DNA of 64,000 nt. Source: Ulvibacter litoralis (GTDB lineage: Bacteria; Bacteroidota; Bacteroidia; Flavobacteriales; Flavobacteriaceae). Shown here piece by piece: positions 25,744 through 35,382 of the stretch. The stretch lies in the NCBI RefSeq assembly GCF_900102055.1, contig NZ_FNBA01000001.1, positions 1,079,085 to 1,143,084 of the forward strand, in the 5' to 3' direction. A model generated the notes under the pieces. The model was not told where the DNA came from. It did not search any database and saw only the letters and a program-made list of their open reading frames with translations. Positions within the stretch are counted from its first letter, which is position 1; the number at the start of each line of letters is the position of its first letter. Position numbers and translations under genes: made by a program.

Positions 25744-28023
25744 TTATGACATGAATGACGCAGAAAAAATGGATCCTTTATTTACTTCACTTTCTACAGA
25801 AATCTCACCTCCCATTGCTTCAATTTGATTTTTAGCGATAAAAAGTCCAATCCCTTTAGCATCTTTATTATAATGAAAGGTTTTGTACATTCCAAACACT
25901 TTATCTCCATAAAGGTCTAAGTTGATTCCAATACCATTGTCAATAAACTGAACAGTAACCTTACGTTTTTTAGTAATGGTCTTAATTGTTAAGCATGATT
26001 TTCGTTCTGGAGAGCTATACTTGATGGCGTTTGTAATAAGGTTGAGTAAGATACTTTCTAAGTACGCAGGAATTGCACGTACAATAGTATTGTCTGGCAC
26101 TTCATTTATAATTGTAAAATCGGATTTAATTAATAATGATTTTACATTGGTAAGGGTTTTTAATATTGTGTCTTTAAGTTTTAGCGGTTCTAATCGATCA
26201 TTAATATGAGTATTCATATTGACAATTTGATTAAGATGCCCAACCGTTTCTTCTAGGCTATTTGAAGCTTCTCTTAATAGCGGATAAAATTCATTTGTAG
26301 TTGCTTCTTTAGCTTCTTCGTCAATTAAGTTTAGAAGCATTGAGAAGTTCCCTGAATGCGATCTTAAGTTATGAGAAACAATATGTGCGAAGTTAAGAAG
26401 GCGCTCATTTTGACCTTTGGTCACTAAAAGTAGTTTGTTAATTTTATTTTCGGCGTTTTTCTTTTCGGTAATATCAGTTATTTGGGATACAAAATGAATA
26501 GGATCTCCAGCATCATTTAATACGATTGAAACCGATAAGTGAGCCCATATAACATTTCCATTTTTATGAAGGTATCGTTTTTCCATTTGATACCTTCTCT
26601 TCTTTAGATTTAATAATTCGGTTACGTTTTCTAAATCAATATTTAAGTCGTCAGGATGGGTAATATCTTGAAATGTTTTCTCGTAAAGTTCGGTTCTGGT
26701 ATATCCAAGAATTTTTGTTAACCCGTTGTTTACTTTTAACCATTTGCCATCTATTCCAACTAAAGCTAATCCAACAGAAAGGTCATGAAACGTATTTCTG
26801 AACAATTCTTCTTGTTGAGAAACTCTTTTAATTGCTTTGGTTTTTTCATCAATGTCTTGGAATAAACCATACACTCTTATGCATTTTCCATCTTCCATTA
26901 CAGGAATACCAATAGCTCTTACCCATTTTTCATTGTTTTTAGCAGTGATAATCTGTAATTCGATATCGTATTTTTTTCCCTTTTCAATAGCGTTTGTAAA
27001 AACTTTTGTGATTAAATCACGACTTTCACCTTCTTTGAAAAAATTAATTCCAGCTTCTAAAACAGGAATGTAAGATGTTTCTACTTCATGAATTTTACAG
27101 GTAACGTTAGACCAATACACCTTGCCTGTGGTTAAATCTACATCCCAAGTACCTATTTTGGCTGCTTCATTACTTTTTTCGAGTAAGTCTTTTAAATGGG
27201 TTACTTGAAATTGAATATTTTTTCGTTCCGTAATATCTTGATGCGAACCAGCAATCCATTCTGGTTGTCCATCCAACGTATGGGAAACAACTTTTCCTTT
27301 GTCAAGAACCCATACCCAATGGCCTTCTTTGTGTTTCATGCGAGTTTCATTTACATAAAACTCAGATTTACCTCTTACATGATCGTCATATAATTGCGTC
27401 GATTTAGCAACATCGTCTGGATGTGCAAATTTTTGCCAAGTACGATCATTCACTTCGCCTATTTCTTCTAGTGTATATCCTAAAATGGCAGCCCATTGTT
27501 CGTTAAAATTAACGGTTCTAGTCTGAACGTTATGCTCCCAAGTTCCAATATCAGTACCCGTAGTTACGTGCTTATAATGTTGTATTTTTCGTTGTTGATT
27601 TCTAATAGTTTGTTCTCTTTCGGTAACGTTTGTAAGAGATACAGCAATACAGTTTGGAGAATCATCAATGCCTTTTAATAGGTGTCCTTGTAGTTGCATC
27701 CAAACAGGAGAACCATCTTTATGTGTAAATCGTATGGTTTTAGCTCCTTTACTTTGAGTGTTGTTTTGAATAGAAGTAAAATAATCTAAAGCGTCTTGAA
27801 GATTTTCAGACGCGATGCATGATTGCCAAGAGGCAATATTAAGATGCAGTTCTTTTTCTGTATAGCCAAGAGCTTTGCAAAAAGATGAACTTAAGCTTCC
27901 TTGAAAAGGAAACGAAGGTTCTAATTCCCAAAAACCATCTAAAGCAATGTTTTTTAAAAAATCAAGAATAGAGGTATCTTTTTGAGTCAACTCGTGTAAT
28001 TTAATATTTGGGGATTGATACAT
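25744..28023 (-). CDS. Multi-PAS sensor histidine kinase
   Basis: A soluble sensor kinase of about 759 residues, started at the ATG at 28023 (MYQSPNIKL); an upstream in-frame start at 28068 adds 15 unlikely residues. Four to five PAS/PAC units cover residues 20-530, with recurrent GYTEKEL/GYTLEEI and DITERK-type linkers. The dimerisation helix has FAHIVSHNLRSHSGNF with the phosphorylatable His near 551. HATPase has LITNAIKYS, DNGIGINLD and GIGLFIAKNQIEAMGG. No transmembrane helix and no receiver, so it is a cytoplasmic kinase with an unknown partner. Three ~21-bp spaced direct repeats lie just upstream. Confidence 0.9.
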   Translation of the reverse strand: MYQSPNIKLHELTQKDTSILDFLKNIALDGFWELEPSFPFQGSLSSSFCKALGYTEKELHLNIASWQSCIASENLQDALDYFTSIQNNTQSKGAKTIRFTHKDGSPVWMQLQGHLLKGIDDSPNCIAVSLTNVTEREQTIRNQQRKIQHYKHVTTGTDIGTWEHNVQTRTVNFNEQWAAILGYTLEEIGEVNDRTWQKFAHPDDVAKSTQLYDDHVRGKSEFYVNETRMKHKEGHWVWVLDKGKVVSHTLDGQPEWIAGSHQDITERKNIQFQVTHLKDLLEKSNEAAKIGTWDVDLTTGKVYWSNVTCKIHEVETSYIPVLEAGINFFKEGESRDLITKVFTNAIEKGKKYDIELQIITAKNNEKWVRAIGIPVMEDGKCIRVYGLFQDIDEKTKAIKRVSQQEELFRNTFHDLSVGLALVGIDGKWLKVNNGLTKILGYTRTELYEKTFQDITHPDDLNIDLENVTELLNLKKRRYQMEKRYLHKNGNVIWAHLSVSIVLNDAGDPIHFVSQITDITEKKNAENKINKLLLVTKGQNERLLNFAHIVSHNLRSHSGNFSMLLNLIDEEAKEATTNEFYPLLREASNSLEETVGHLNQIVNMNTHINDRLEPLKLKDTILKTLTNVKSLLIKSDFTIINEVPDNTIVRAIPAYLESILLNLITNAIKYSSPERKSCLTIKTITKKRKVTVQFIDNGIGINLDLYGDKVFGMYKTFHYNKDAKGIGLFIAKNQIEAMGGEISVESEVNKGSIFSASFMS

Positions 28024-28065
28024 AATTGTAAATGTTACATCGGGGGTATTTACATTACTTAAACA

Positions 28066-28125
28066 CAATAAAATTACCGGTAAGATTCAAATAACACCGA
28101 CAAAGATACAAATAAAACCGATAAA
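28066..28125 (-). repeat. Direct repeats upstream of the PAS kinase (possible operator)
   Basis: CAAATAACACCGACAAA at 28088-28104 and CAAATAAAACCGATAAA at 28109-28125 match at 15 of 17 positions with a 21-bp period. A weaker copy with the same ACCG core lies at 28066-28083. The two-helical-turn spacing, 43-100 bp before the kinase start, suggests a binding site for a regulator that contacts one face of the DNA. The remaining bases between the kinase and the ArsR gene (28126-28320) show no gene. Confidence 0.4.
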
Positions 28126-28320
28126 ACGCAACTTTATTGTAGGGCTATCCATTTATATTTAAATTTATTAGTTTTAACTGTTAAATGTATGATGTTTATT
28201 AGGTCTTGGTTGTCATAAAGTTAGGTTTTCTTTAAATAATTCTATTAGATTTTAAAAGAAAAAATCAACACAAAAACCTTAAAAGGAGAGGAAAAAGATG
28301 TTTTTAAGAAGAATAATTGC

Positions 28321-28644
28321 TTAGGAGCATTTTTTTTCAGTAGTTTCAAAAAACTCTTGAAATAGATTTTTTAAGGTAGCCAATCGATCGGGGTTAATTT
28401 TGTAATACTGACTTTTCCCAGAATAATTACTCTTTAATAAGCCCGATTTTTTTATAATTTGAAGATGTTGGGACGTAGTGGGTTGCGATAGTCTAATTTT
28501 TTCAGAAATATCTTTACACAAACAGCCGTCACAATCTCCTATATAGTTTAGTATTGCAATTCGTGCAGGGTGTGATAAAACCTTTGCTAAATCTGCCAAT
28601 TGATTAACGCTTACCGAATGTATGTGTCTTTTAGAAACGCCCAT
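28321..28644 (-). CDS. ArsR/SmtB-type winged-helix regulator
   Basis: A 107-residue transcription factor. The winged-helix core has LAKVLSHPARIAILNYIGDC and the recognition helix LSQPTTSQHLQIIKKSGLL, typical of ArsR/SmtB. Cysteines cluster at DCDGCLC just before the recognition region and one sits at the extreme C-terminus (KKCS), which could form a metal or redox site; this is inference. The target is probably its own promoter or a neighbour. The gene stands alone on the minus strand, downstream of a strong hairpin that terminates the TM2 gene. Confidence 0.88.
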   Translation of the reverse strand: MGVSKRHIHSVSVNQLADLAKVLSHPARIAILNYIGDCDGCLCKDISEKIRLSQPTTSQHLQIIKKSGLLKSNYSGKSQYYKINPDRLATLKNLFQEFFETTEKKCS

Positions 28645-28689
28645 AATAATAAATTTAATATTGCAATATTACGATAATATTTTAAAAAT

Positions 28690-28733
28690 AAAAACTGTCT
28701 AATACCATATAATTACAATGGTATTAGACAGTT
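28690..28733 (-). terminator. Rho-independent terminator after the TM2 gene
   Basis: A perfect 14-bp stem (28695-28708 with 28718-28731) around a 9-nt loop, followed on the minus strand by a T-rich run. It lies 14 bp past the stop of the gene at 28745. Confidence 0.8.
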
Positions 28734-28744
28734 GAATCTAAAGT

Positions 28745-29206
28745 TTAGAACCAGCCTTTTTTCCCTATTTGATAGGTTTGGTAAAACTCTTCGTCACTTT
28801 TAGTCAAGTAAATGATACCTTCAATAAGTCCGATAATACCTCCAAGACCGCATGTAACCACGGTAATTATAATTTGTATGATACCTTCTTTTGTGTATCC
28901 TAAAATAAATTTATGAATCCCAAGAGAACCGATAACAATCGCTAAAATTCCTGCAATTAATTTTTTGTTTTCACCACCGTTTGTAGCTTCATTCCAGTTT
29001 TCTTTCATATCACTAAAAGTTTCTTTAGCATCTTCTTTTATATCTTTTGCAGCTTCTTTTGCTTCATCTGCCATTTCTGAAGCTTTTTCTTTTGCGTTTT
29101 CAAAAGATTCTTTTGCCTCGTTTTTCATTTCTGAAGCTTTTTCGCCAGCAGCATCTCTTAAGTCTTTAGCCTTATCGCCAAGATTCTCTTTATTGTTTTC
29201 ACTCAT
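28745..29206 (-). CDS. TM2-domain protein with LEA/YtxH-like helical N-terminus
   Basis: A 153-residue protein. Residues 5-72 are a charged amphipathic repeat of about 11 residues (AKEKASEMADEAKEAAKDIKE), like late-embryogenesis-abundant or YtxH-type helices. Residues about 80-145 are a TM2 domain: KKLIAGILAIVIGSLGIHKF, a short GYTKEG turn, then IIQIIITVVTCGLGGIIGLIEG. The N-terminal repeat is probably cytoplasmic. The function is unknown; a stress or envelope role is a guess. Confidence 0.85.
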   Translation of the reverse strand: MSENNKENLGDKAKDLRDAAGEKASEMKNEAKESFENAKEKASEMADEAKEAAKDIKEDAKETFSDMKENWNEATNGGENKKLIAGILAIVIGSLGIHKFILGYTKEGIIQIIITVVTCGLGGIIGLIEGIIYLTKSDEEFYQTYQIGKKGWF

Positions 29207-29256
29207 TTGTTTTAGTTTTAAGTTAATTTAGTTTTTACGATCTAAAGCTACAAAAA

Positions 29257-29643
29257 TTATAAGAACGCTTTGTCTACGGGTTCCCATAATTCAATTTTAT
29301 TTCCTTCAGGGTCAAGAATCCAACCAAACTTTCCGTAGTCATATTCTTCTATTTCTCCAACAATAGTAACGCCTTCCTCTTTTAAAAGCTTCAGTAATCC
29401 TTTTAGATTTTCTACTCTAAAATTCATCATAAAAGGCTTGTCGCTGGGCTTAAAATATTCGGTGTCTTCTTTAAAAGGGCTCCATTGTGTAGAACATTTA
29501 TTACCATTTTCGTCTTTCCACCAAAAAGTACAACCGTATTGGTCTGTGTTTAATCCTAAATGGTTTTTGTACCACTCTTTAATGGCATCGGGATCTTTCG
29601 TTTTAAAGAAAAATCCGCCTAATCCTGTGACTCTATTTTTCAT
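29257..29643 (-). CDS. VOC superfamily (glyoxalase-like) protein
   Basis: A 128-residue single-domain protein with the paired beta-alpha-beta-beta-beta pattern of the vicinal-oxygen-chelate fold. It starts RVTGLGGFFFKTKDPDAIKEWY and ends GWILDPEGNKIELWEP, where the Glu of IELWEP is a usual metal ligand. The substrate is unknown. It is the last gene of a tight minus-strand cluster with the dehydrogenase 3 bp upstream. Confidence 0.88.
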   Translation of the reverse strand: MKNRVTGLGGFFFKTKDPDAIKEWYKNHLGLNTDQYGCTFWWKDENGNKCSTQWSPFKEDTEYFKPSDKPFMMNFRVENLKGLLKLLKEEGVTIVGEIEEYDYGKFGWILDPEGNKIELWEPVDKAFL

Positions 29644-29646
29644 GTT

Positions 29647-30606
29647 TTATTTTTTTACTTCGGAAGGTGCTAAAAATTCGTTGATTATTTGTTCTGCTAT
29701 AACTTCTGCTAGTTTCTCTTTACTTTCTTTGGTCCATCCTGCAATGTGGGGTGTAAGGAGTACATTTTCCATGCGTAATAACTCTTGAAGGGGTTTTGGC
29801 AACTCTTCCGAAGAAAACAACGACTCAAACGATCCTTTTTCATACTCCAGCACATCCAATCCAGCGCCTAGTACCTTCCCGCTTTTTAATGCCGAAACCA
29901 AATCGGCTGTCACCACACTTTTTCCTCGTGCAGTATTAATAAACCAAAAGGGTTTTTTGAAGCCATCTATAAAAGAGGCGTCTATCATTTTATTGGTTAA
30001 AGGCGTCCACGGTGTGTGAATACTAACAACATCACTGAGTTCTTGCAAGGTTTTTAACGATACTTGTGTTGCATTTTTATTCCCGACACCTTCTTTAATG
30101 TCGTAGCAAAGTACGGTGCAGTTAAAGCCTTTCATTTTTTTGGCAAACGATTTTCCCATGTTGCCATATCCAATTAAGCCCACGGTTTTTCCGTCTAATT
30201 CAATGCCGCGATTGGCTTCTCGATTCCATTGTCCTGCTTTTACTTCCTTGTCGGCACGATTCAAATGATTGAATAATGACAACAGCATACCTAAGGCATG
30301 TTCGCCCACAGCACTTTTGTTTCCGCTAGGCGCAGAAAATAGTTTTACACCTTTACTTTCGGCATAGTCAATGTCGATACTTTCTAATCCGGCACCTACA
30401 CGACCTATAAATTTTAAATTGGTGGCAGCGTCCAGAAAGGTAGCGTCAATATTAAATCGGCTTCGAATTACGATACCATCGTATTCAGAAATAGAGTGCT
30501 CAATGGTTTCTTTAGATGACGTATAATCTTCCTCGTTAGTGAAGCCTGCGTTTTTTAGTAGGTCTATCAATAACGGGTGATTGTTGTCTAAGTGAAGTAC
30601 TTTCAC
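29647..30606 (-). CDS. D-isomer 2-hydroxyacid dehydrogenase (phosphoglycerate dehydrogenase-like)
   Basis: A 319-residue NAD-dependent dehydrogenase. The Rossmann motif GLIGYGNMGKSFAKKM is near residue 145. The catalytic Arg is in INTARGKSV near 226, the Glu in the DVLEYEKG region, and the His in LLTPHIAGWT near 290. It lacks the C-terminal ACT domain of long SerA proteins. It could act in serine synthesis, but the substrate is not determined. Only 3 bp separate it from the cupin gene upstream and from the VOC gene downstream. Confidence 0.88.
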   Translation of the reverse strand: MKVLHLDNNHPLLIDLLKNAGFTNEEDYTSSKETIEHSISEYDGIVIRSRFNIDATFLDAATNLKFIGRVGAGLESIDIDYAESKGVKLFSAPSGNKSAVGEHALGMLLSLFNHLNRADKEVKAGQWNREANRGIELDGKTVGLIGYGNMGKSFAKKMKGFNCTVLCYDIKEGVGNKNATQVSLKTLQELSDVVSIHTPWTPLTNKMIDASFIDGFKKPFWFINTARGKSVVTADLVSALKSGKVLGAGLDVLEYEKGSFESLFSSEELPKPLQELLRMENVLLTPHIAGWTKESKEKLAEVIAEQIINEFLAPSEVKK

Positions 30607-30609
30607 GGC

Positions 30610-30975
30610 TTATATTTTTGGGTAGTTAGTTTGCGTTTTTGGATCTATAACATTGCCCGTGTGGGCAGTGGTTATTTTTTCGAAAAGTAATAGCTGTACT
30701 TCTTCGCCTTTTCTTGTTTTGGGACAATGTTCTACCCCTTTTGGAACCACAATGAGTTCTCCAGGGTTTACAATCTCTATTCGGTCCCTAAAGTGCATTT
30801 CAAGTGTTCCCTTTTGCACAAAAAACAATTCGTCTTCTTCTTCGTGTTTGTGCCAAACAAATTCATCTTTCACTTTGGCTAAAAGTACTTGCATGTCATC
30901 AACAACGGCTATTTGGTGTGGGTGCCAGTGTTTACTAAAACTCAAAAATTTTTGTGCTAAGTTTATCGTTTTCAA
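30610..30975 (-). CDS. Cupin-domain protein
   Basis: A 121-residue single cupin. Motif 1 is VWHKHEEEDELFFVQKG and motif 2 is PKGVEHCPKT, giving the metal-binding His-His-Glu-His set. The frame begins at a TTG at 30975 (translated MKTINLAQKF); the next ATG falls inside the fold, so the TTG start is likely real. The substrate is unknown. It is the first gene of a three-gene set with the 2-hydroxyacid dehydrogenase and VOC protein. Confidence 0.85.
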   Translation of the reverse strand: MKTINLAQKFLSFSKHWHPHQIAVVDDMQVLLAKVKDEFVWHKHEEEDELFFVQKGTLEMHFRDRIEIVNPGELIVVPKGVEHCPKTRKGEEVQLLLFEKITTAHTGNVIDPKTQTNYPKI

Positions 30976-31072
30976 ATACCCTTGTTTTAGACAAACAAGT
31001 TAGTGAATTCTTCGATAACTTTTATTTTGGGATGAATTTTTCCGAAAAGAAATAGTACTGAAGCTTTTGAAG

Positions 31073-32425
31073 TTAAAAGCCTAAAATAAGTTTTGCGATT
31101 AGAAAGTAGGTAAGAATTCCGAATACATCATTGCTTGTCGTAATAAAAGGACCCGTTGCAACGGCAGGATCTATTCCGTTTTTATCTAAAATAATTGGAA
31201 CAAAAGTACCGATTAAGGCGGCTAAAATAATCACAGAAATAAGTGCAATACAGATACTGATAGATTCTAAATACGTAGTGTGAAACGCAAAATGACTAAT
31301 TAATAATACAACCAATGCGATGCAAAGTCCGTTAATAAGCGCCAAAAGTGATTCTTTTAAAAGGCGGCGTATTATGTTTCCTTTAATGGTATCGTTAGCC
31401 AAACCTTGCACAACAATTGCGCTCGATTGTACCCCTACATTTCCTGCCGTTGCCTGAATTAAAGGCACAAACAATAATAAATTGGGGTAGGTTAGAAAAA
31501 TAGCTTCAAAGCCAGAAATAATACTAGCCGCACCAAGCCCCCCCATCATTCCAATCATAAGCCACGGAAGACGTGCTCGCGTAAGTTTTAGTACGCTGTC
31601 ATCTGCCTCTACATCTTGCGAAATACCGGCCGCCATTTGGTAATCTTTTTCTGCTTCTTCTTTGATGAAATCGACAATATCATCAATCGTAATACGCCCT
31701 ACTAAAACGCCGTTTTCGTCAACCACAGGAATGGCTTCCAAATCGTATTTCTGCATGATACGGGCAACATCTTCATTGTCGGTATTCACCGTTACATAAT
31801 CTACCTTCGGAATGTATATATCGCTAATATGCGCTTTTCCTGAAACGGTTAAAAGGTCTTTAAGAGAAAGGCGCCCTTTTAATTTCCCTTCTTTATCAAC
31901 TACATAAATGGAATGAACACGTGTCACGTTTTTTGCTTGTCGGCGCATTTCGCGCACACAACCCGCAATGGTCCACGTTTCTTTTACCTTTACAAGCTCT
32001 TTCGCCATTAAGGCTCCCGCAGTGTCTTCATCGTAATTTAAAAGCTCGACAATATCGGCTGCGTGGTCTTCATCTTTTATTTTGTCAATTACTTCTTTCT
32101 GAATGTTTTCATCCAATTCAGCAATAATATCTGCTGCATCATCGGTATCCATTTCTTCCAGCTCGTTGGCAATCTCTTTTGGAGACATACGATCTAGAAT
32201 TTTTTCACGAACCTCTTCGTCCAGCTCCATTAAAGCTTCCGAAGTAAGATCGGTTTCAAGTAATTTTATCAGGTAAGTTGCTTCGTCACTTTTCAGCTCT
32301 TCTAAAAGCTCGGCGATATCGGCAAAGTGGAATTCATTAAGAAGCTCACGCAATGCATTGCCATCTTTTTTGGCAATGAGTATTTCTATTTGATTTATAA
32401 AATCATCCGTGAGTTGAAATTGCAT
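31073..32425 (-). CDS. mgtE: Magnesium transporter MgtE
   Basis: A 450-residue Mg2+ channel/transporter of the inner membrane. The N-terminal MgtE_N helical domain (about 20-125) has [13 protein letters not shown] and repeated ADIIAELDE units. Two CBS domains span about 130-250 ([41 protein letters not shown]), and five transmembrane helices follow from about 283 ([20 protein letters not shown]) with the family signature [16 protein letters not shown]. The start overlaps the end of rsmA by 23 bp, so the two are probably co-transcribed. Confidence 0.95.
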   Translation of the reverse strand: MQFQLTDDFINQIEILIAKKDGNALRELLNEFHFADIAELLEELKSDEATYLIKLLETDLTSEALMELDEEVREKILDRMSPKEIANELEEMDTDDAADIIAELDENIQKEVIDKIKDEDHAADIVELLNYDEDTAGALMAKELVKVKETWTIAGCVREMRRQAKNVTRVHSIYVVDKEGKLKGRLSLKDLLTVSGKAHISDIYIPKVDYVTVNTDNEDVARIMQKYDLEAIPVVDENGVLVGRITIDDIVDFIKEEAEKDYQMAAGISQDVEADDSVLKLTRARLPWLMIGMMGGLGAASIISGFEAIFLTYPNLLLFVPLIQATAGNVGVQSSAIVVQGLANDTIKGNIIRRLLKESLLALINGLCIALVVLLISHFAFHTTYLESISICIALISVIILAALIGTFVPIILDKNGIDPAVATGPFITTSNDVFGILTYFLIAKLILGF

Positions 32426-33197
32426 CTTCCTCCAATTTTAATGTGAGTGCGATAAACTGTTCCACCGAAAGTTGTTCGGGACGTTGGCCAAAGATAGTAT
32501 CTTCTTTTAGTTTATCAGAGAGATTAAAGGATTTTAAACTATTTCGAAGTGTTTTTCGGCGTTGTTGAAAAGCCGTTTTTACCACTTTAAACAGCATTTT
32601 TTCCGAACAAGGAAGTGAAAAATCTTCTTTTCTAGTTAAACGAAGCACGCCACTTTCTACTTTAGGCGGCGGATTAAAAACCGTTGGAGGTACTGTAAAT
32701 AAGTATTCTGCGATGAAAAAAGCTTGGGTCAATACGGAAAGAATTCCGTAGGTTTTACTTCCTTCTTTCGCGCAAATTCGCATCGCGACTTCTTTCTGAA
32801 ACATTCCAGAAAATTCAGGTACTTGTTCTTTGTTTTCAATGGTTTTAAATACAATCTGAGTCGAAATATTGTACGGAAAATTTCCAGTAATGGCGTATAA
32901 TTCATCTCCAAAAATATCGGAAAGGTCTGTACGTAGAAAGTCTCCTTCTAGCAACTGAAGGTTTTTATCTGGATAATTTGCTTCCAAATACGAAATAGAC
33001 TCACTGTCTAAGTCCATCGCCACAAGGTCGATATCGTTTTCGAGCAAATATTTGGTAAGTACGCCCATTCCTGGACCAATTTCTAAGACGTTTTTATAGC
33101 CTTTAAAACGTAAAGTCTCGGCAATTTTTCTGGCAATACCTTCATCTTCCAGAAAATGTTGTCCTAAGTGTTTTTTGGCTCTTACGTCTTTGCTCAT
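32403..33197 (-). CDS. rsmA: 16S rRNA dimethyladenosine transferase (KsgA)
   Basis: Dimethylates two adjacent adenosines in helix 45 of 16S rRNA. It has 264 residues. It starts [20 protein letters not shown]; motif I is [13 protein letters not shown], and motif IV is GNFPYNIST (NFPY catalytic box). The C-terminal part has [13 protein letters not shown], the family rRNA-binding helix. The DUF4286 gene ends immediately upstream and the mgtE start overlaps its 3' end. Confidence 0.97.
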   Translation of the reverse strand: MSKDVRAKKHLGQHFLEDEGIARKIAETLRFKGYKNVLEIGPGMGVLTKYLLENDIDLVAMDLDSESISYLEANYPDKNLQLLEGDFLRTDLSDIFGDELYAITGNFPYNISTQIVFKTIENKEQVPEFSGMFQKEVAMRICAKEGSKTYGILSVLTQAFFIAEYLFTVPPTVFNPPPKVESGVLRLTRKEDFSLPCSEKMLFKVVKTAFQQRRKTLRNSLKSFNLSDKLKEDTIFGQRPEQLSVEQFIALTLKLEEDAISTHG

Positions 33198-33506
33198 TTA
33201 ATGCTCGCTTACAATTTCTAATTCCGTTCTAAATGCAACAAACTTTCCTTCAAAAGGTTTGCTTTGCGCTCTAAGTGCTTCCGCATTTTCGGCGTAATAT
33301 TTTTCTAAAGTTGTTTTACTATCCGTTCGATATTGCACAGAATAGGTAATTCCGCCCATATCTTCTTCTATTTGCACTTTGGTCATCAAAGCATTGCTAA
33401 ACTTTCCTGTGGCTAACATCGCCGGAATGTGTTCTTTTTGCATCCAACGAAGCCAAGTGTCGTGAATAGATTCTTCAATGTTTATGGTAACATTATAAAT
33501 ATACAT
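33198..33506 (-). CDS. DUF4286 family protein
   Basis: A 102-residue ferredoxin-like or dimeric alpha/beta-barrel type protein: MYIYNVTINIEESIHDTWLRWM, then GGITYSVQYRTDSK. DUF4286 commonly precedes rsmA or follows TPR genes in Bacteroidota; the function is not known. The stop abuts the rsmA ATG. Confidence 0.85.
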   Translation of the reverse strand: MYIYNVTINIEESIHDTWLRWMQKEHIPAMLATGKFSNALMTKVQIEEDMGGITYSVQYRTDSKTTLEKYYAENAEALRAQSKPFEGKFVAFRTELEIVSEH

Positions 33507-33522
33507 GCGTGTGTTTTTACTC

Positions 33523-35304
33523 TTAATTAATAACGTCGCCTCGAAGGGCTCGGTACTTTTTACGTGCTTCTACAAAATAAATACTGTCGGAGAAACTGAA
33601 AATAATTTGTTCGTACAGTTCTTTTGCCTTTTCAGGTTGCTGCAAATGGTTTTCGTACAATTTTGCCAATCTAAAATGCGCATCATCGGCTAGAATATCG
33701 TCGTTGTAAAACTCAATAAGCTTCACATAATTTGCTTCAGCCTTGGTGTATTGTTCTGTTTTTTCAAACAATTCTCCTTGTTTCAGCAAAGCTTCGTCTT
33801 CAATTTTTTCTCCTTTGTGATTGGTAATTATGTCGTCTAAAGCAGTAATTGCTTCGTTGTTTTTATTCTGAAAGGAAAGTAAATCGGCTCGTGCGTATTT
33901 TTTAAGTGCCGTTTGCGTTGAATCTTCCAAGGAATTATCACGAATCATTAAGCTTAGTTGCATGGCGTCGTTTGCAATGAGTTGTGATGCCGACTTCCGA
34001 AGTACATCTAACTGAATTTGTGCCCATTCAAAATCGCCTTTGAAATAACTGGTTTGTGCTACTTTGAAACGTGCTTCTTGCGCCAACACATCACTCTGTA
34101 CTTTTTTCTGAATCTGAGAATAGTAAATCAATGCTTGGTTAAATTTCTCATCATTCACCAAAATATCTGCCAATTCCATTTTGACACGTGCTTCTTGATA
34201 AGCAGTTAATCGTTCTTCTGAAAGGGCTTTCAAATGTGCAATTGCCGTTTCTTTTTTGTTCATTTCGAAAGCCAGAAAATGATTGTAGTCTATCTGAAGC
34301 AAATACGTTTTCGAATCACGGCCGTAGGTGTCTAAGAGTTCTTCAAACTTCGCTTCTATTTTTGAATATTCTTTTTTCGGAGTAGTTTCCAAAGCAATTT
34401 TCATGAGCAGTTGATGCCCTTGTAATTTTGCCTCAGGAGTTGCGGAGTTTTCAATTAGAAAATTAACAATAGCTGTTGCATTCTCATAGTCTTTTTCGGC
34501 AATGGTAATAACGGCTAGGTTGGTGACACCTCTTAAATCTTCTTCGGTTCTTTTGTAAATCGCTTTTTCTTGAGTAAACGCTTTTTTATAGTCTTTTTGC
34601 TGAATAAACAACCAACTAAGCAATTCGTTATACGTTACATTGGGATTTTCCTGAAGGTTCCGAAGTAAGATTTTACGTAAAATACCATTGGCTTCGTTGC
34701 TCGGATCTTCGGTGATGTACAAACTGAAATTATGCTGTGCTATTTTTTTTCCGGACGGATTCTTATCAATTAAATCGAGGTACTTCCGAAACATTTCTTC
34801 TAGCTTCCCTTGTTCGCCATAGATTCGCGCCAAATAGAGGTTAAAATCCATGTCTGGCTTCACTTTCATGGCCGTTTCATAAGAGGTTACGGCATAATCT
34901 AACAAGCTGTAGTCTTCAAAACTTCTGCCAATGCTGTATGCGTAATTAGGTCTTATTTTAATAGCTTCGATGGCCAAATCGTAGTTTTGAGTTGCTAGCG
35001 TATCCTTTCCTTGAAGCGCAAAATTGTATCCGTAATCGATGTAAAGTCTCGGATCAAAAGCGCGAGACGAAAGTTTTTCTTCCAACAGTTTTTCTACTTC
35101 GGAATACTTTTCGAGCTGCTGATTGGCTTCTACTAACGATTGTAAAAAATCGGTGCGATGCGGCGACTTCTTGTACAGCTTTTCATAGATGGTTACTGCT
35201 TTTTCAAACTCGCCTTGGTCAAAGTAATTTTTAGCCAATAGCTCGCTTTGCGCTACGGCTGAAGCACCTACGAAAAAGAGTAATACATAAAAAATACTGC
35301 GCAT
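33523..35304 (-). CDS. TPR-repeat periplasmic protein
   Basis: About 593 residues from the ATG at 35304, where a signal peptide begins (MRSIFYVLLFFVGASAVAQ); the open frame extends upstream to 35376 without a signal-like sequence. Nearly the whole mature protein is tetratricopeptide-type helices (for example NYFDQGEFEKAVTIYEKLYKKSP near the start and EKAKELYEQIIFSFSDS at the end). It is probably a protein-interaction scaffold in the envelope. It precedes DUF4286-rsmA-mgtE on the same strand. Confidence 0.85.
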   Translation of the reverse strand: MRSIFYVLLFFVGASAVAQSELLAKNYFDQGEFEKAVTIYEKLYKKSPHRTDFLQSLVEANQQLEKYSEVEKLLEEKLSSRAFDPRLYIDYGYNFALQGKDTLATQNYDLAIEAIKIRPNYAYSIGRSFEDYSLLDYAVTSYETAMKVKPDMDFNLYLARIYGEQGKLEEMFRKYLDLIDKNPSGKKIAQHNFSLYITEDPSNEANGILRKILLRNLQENPNVTYNELLSWLFIQQKDYKKAFTQEKAIYKRTEEDLRGVTNLAVITIAEKDYENATAIVNFLIENSATPEAKLQGHQLLMKIALETTPKKEYSKIEAKFEELLDTYGRDSKTYLLQIDYNHFLAFEMNKKETAIAHLKALSEERLTAYQEARVKMELADILVNDEKFNQALIYYSQIQKKVQSDVLAQEARFKVAQTSYFKGDFEWAQIQLDVLRKSASQLIANDAMQLSLMIRDNSLEDSTQTALKKYARADLLSFQNKNNEAITALDDIITNHKGEKIEDEALLKQGELFEKTEQYTKAEANYVKLIEFYNDDILADDAHFRLAKLYENHLQQPEKAKELYEQIIFSFSDSIYFVEARKKYRALRGDVIN

Positions 35305-35382
35305 CTGGTAAATATAGGGTTTTCGAGATTCAATAAAAGCAAAAATTGAGCCGTGTTCATTTAGAGAATAAGCCAACGTAAG

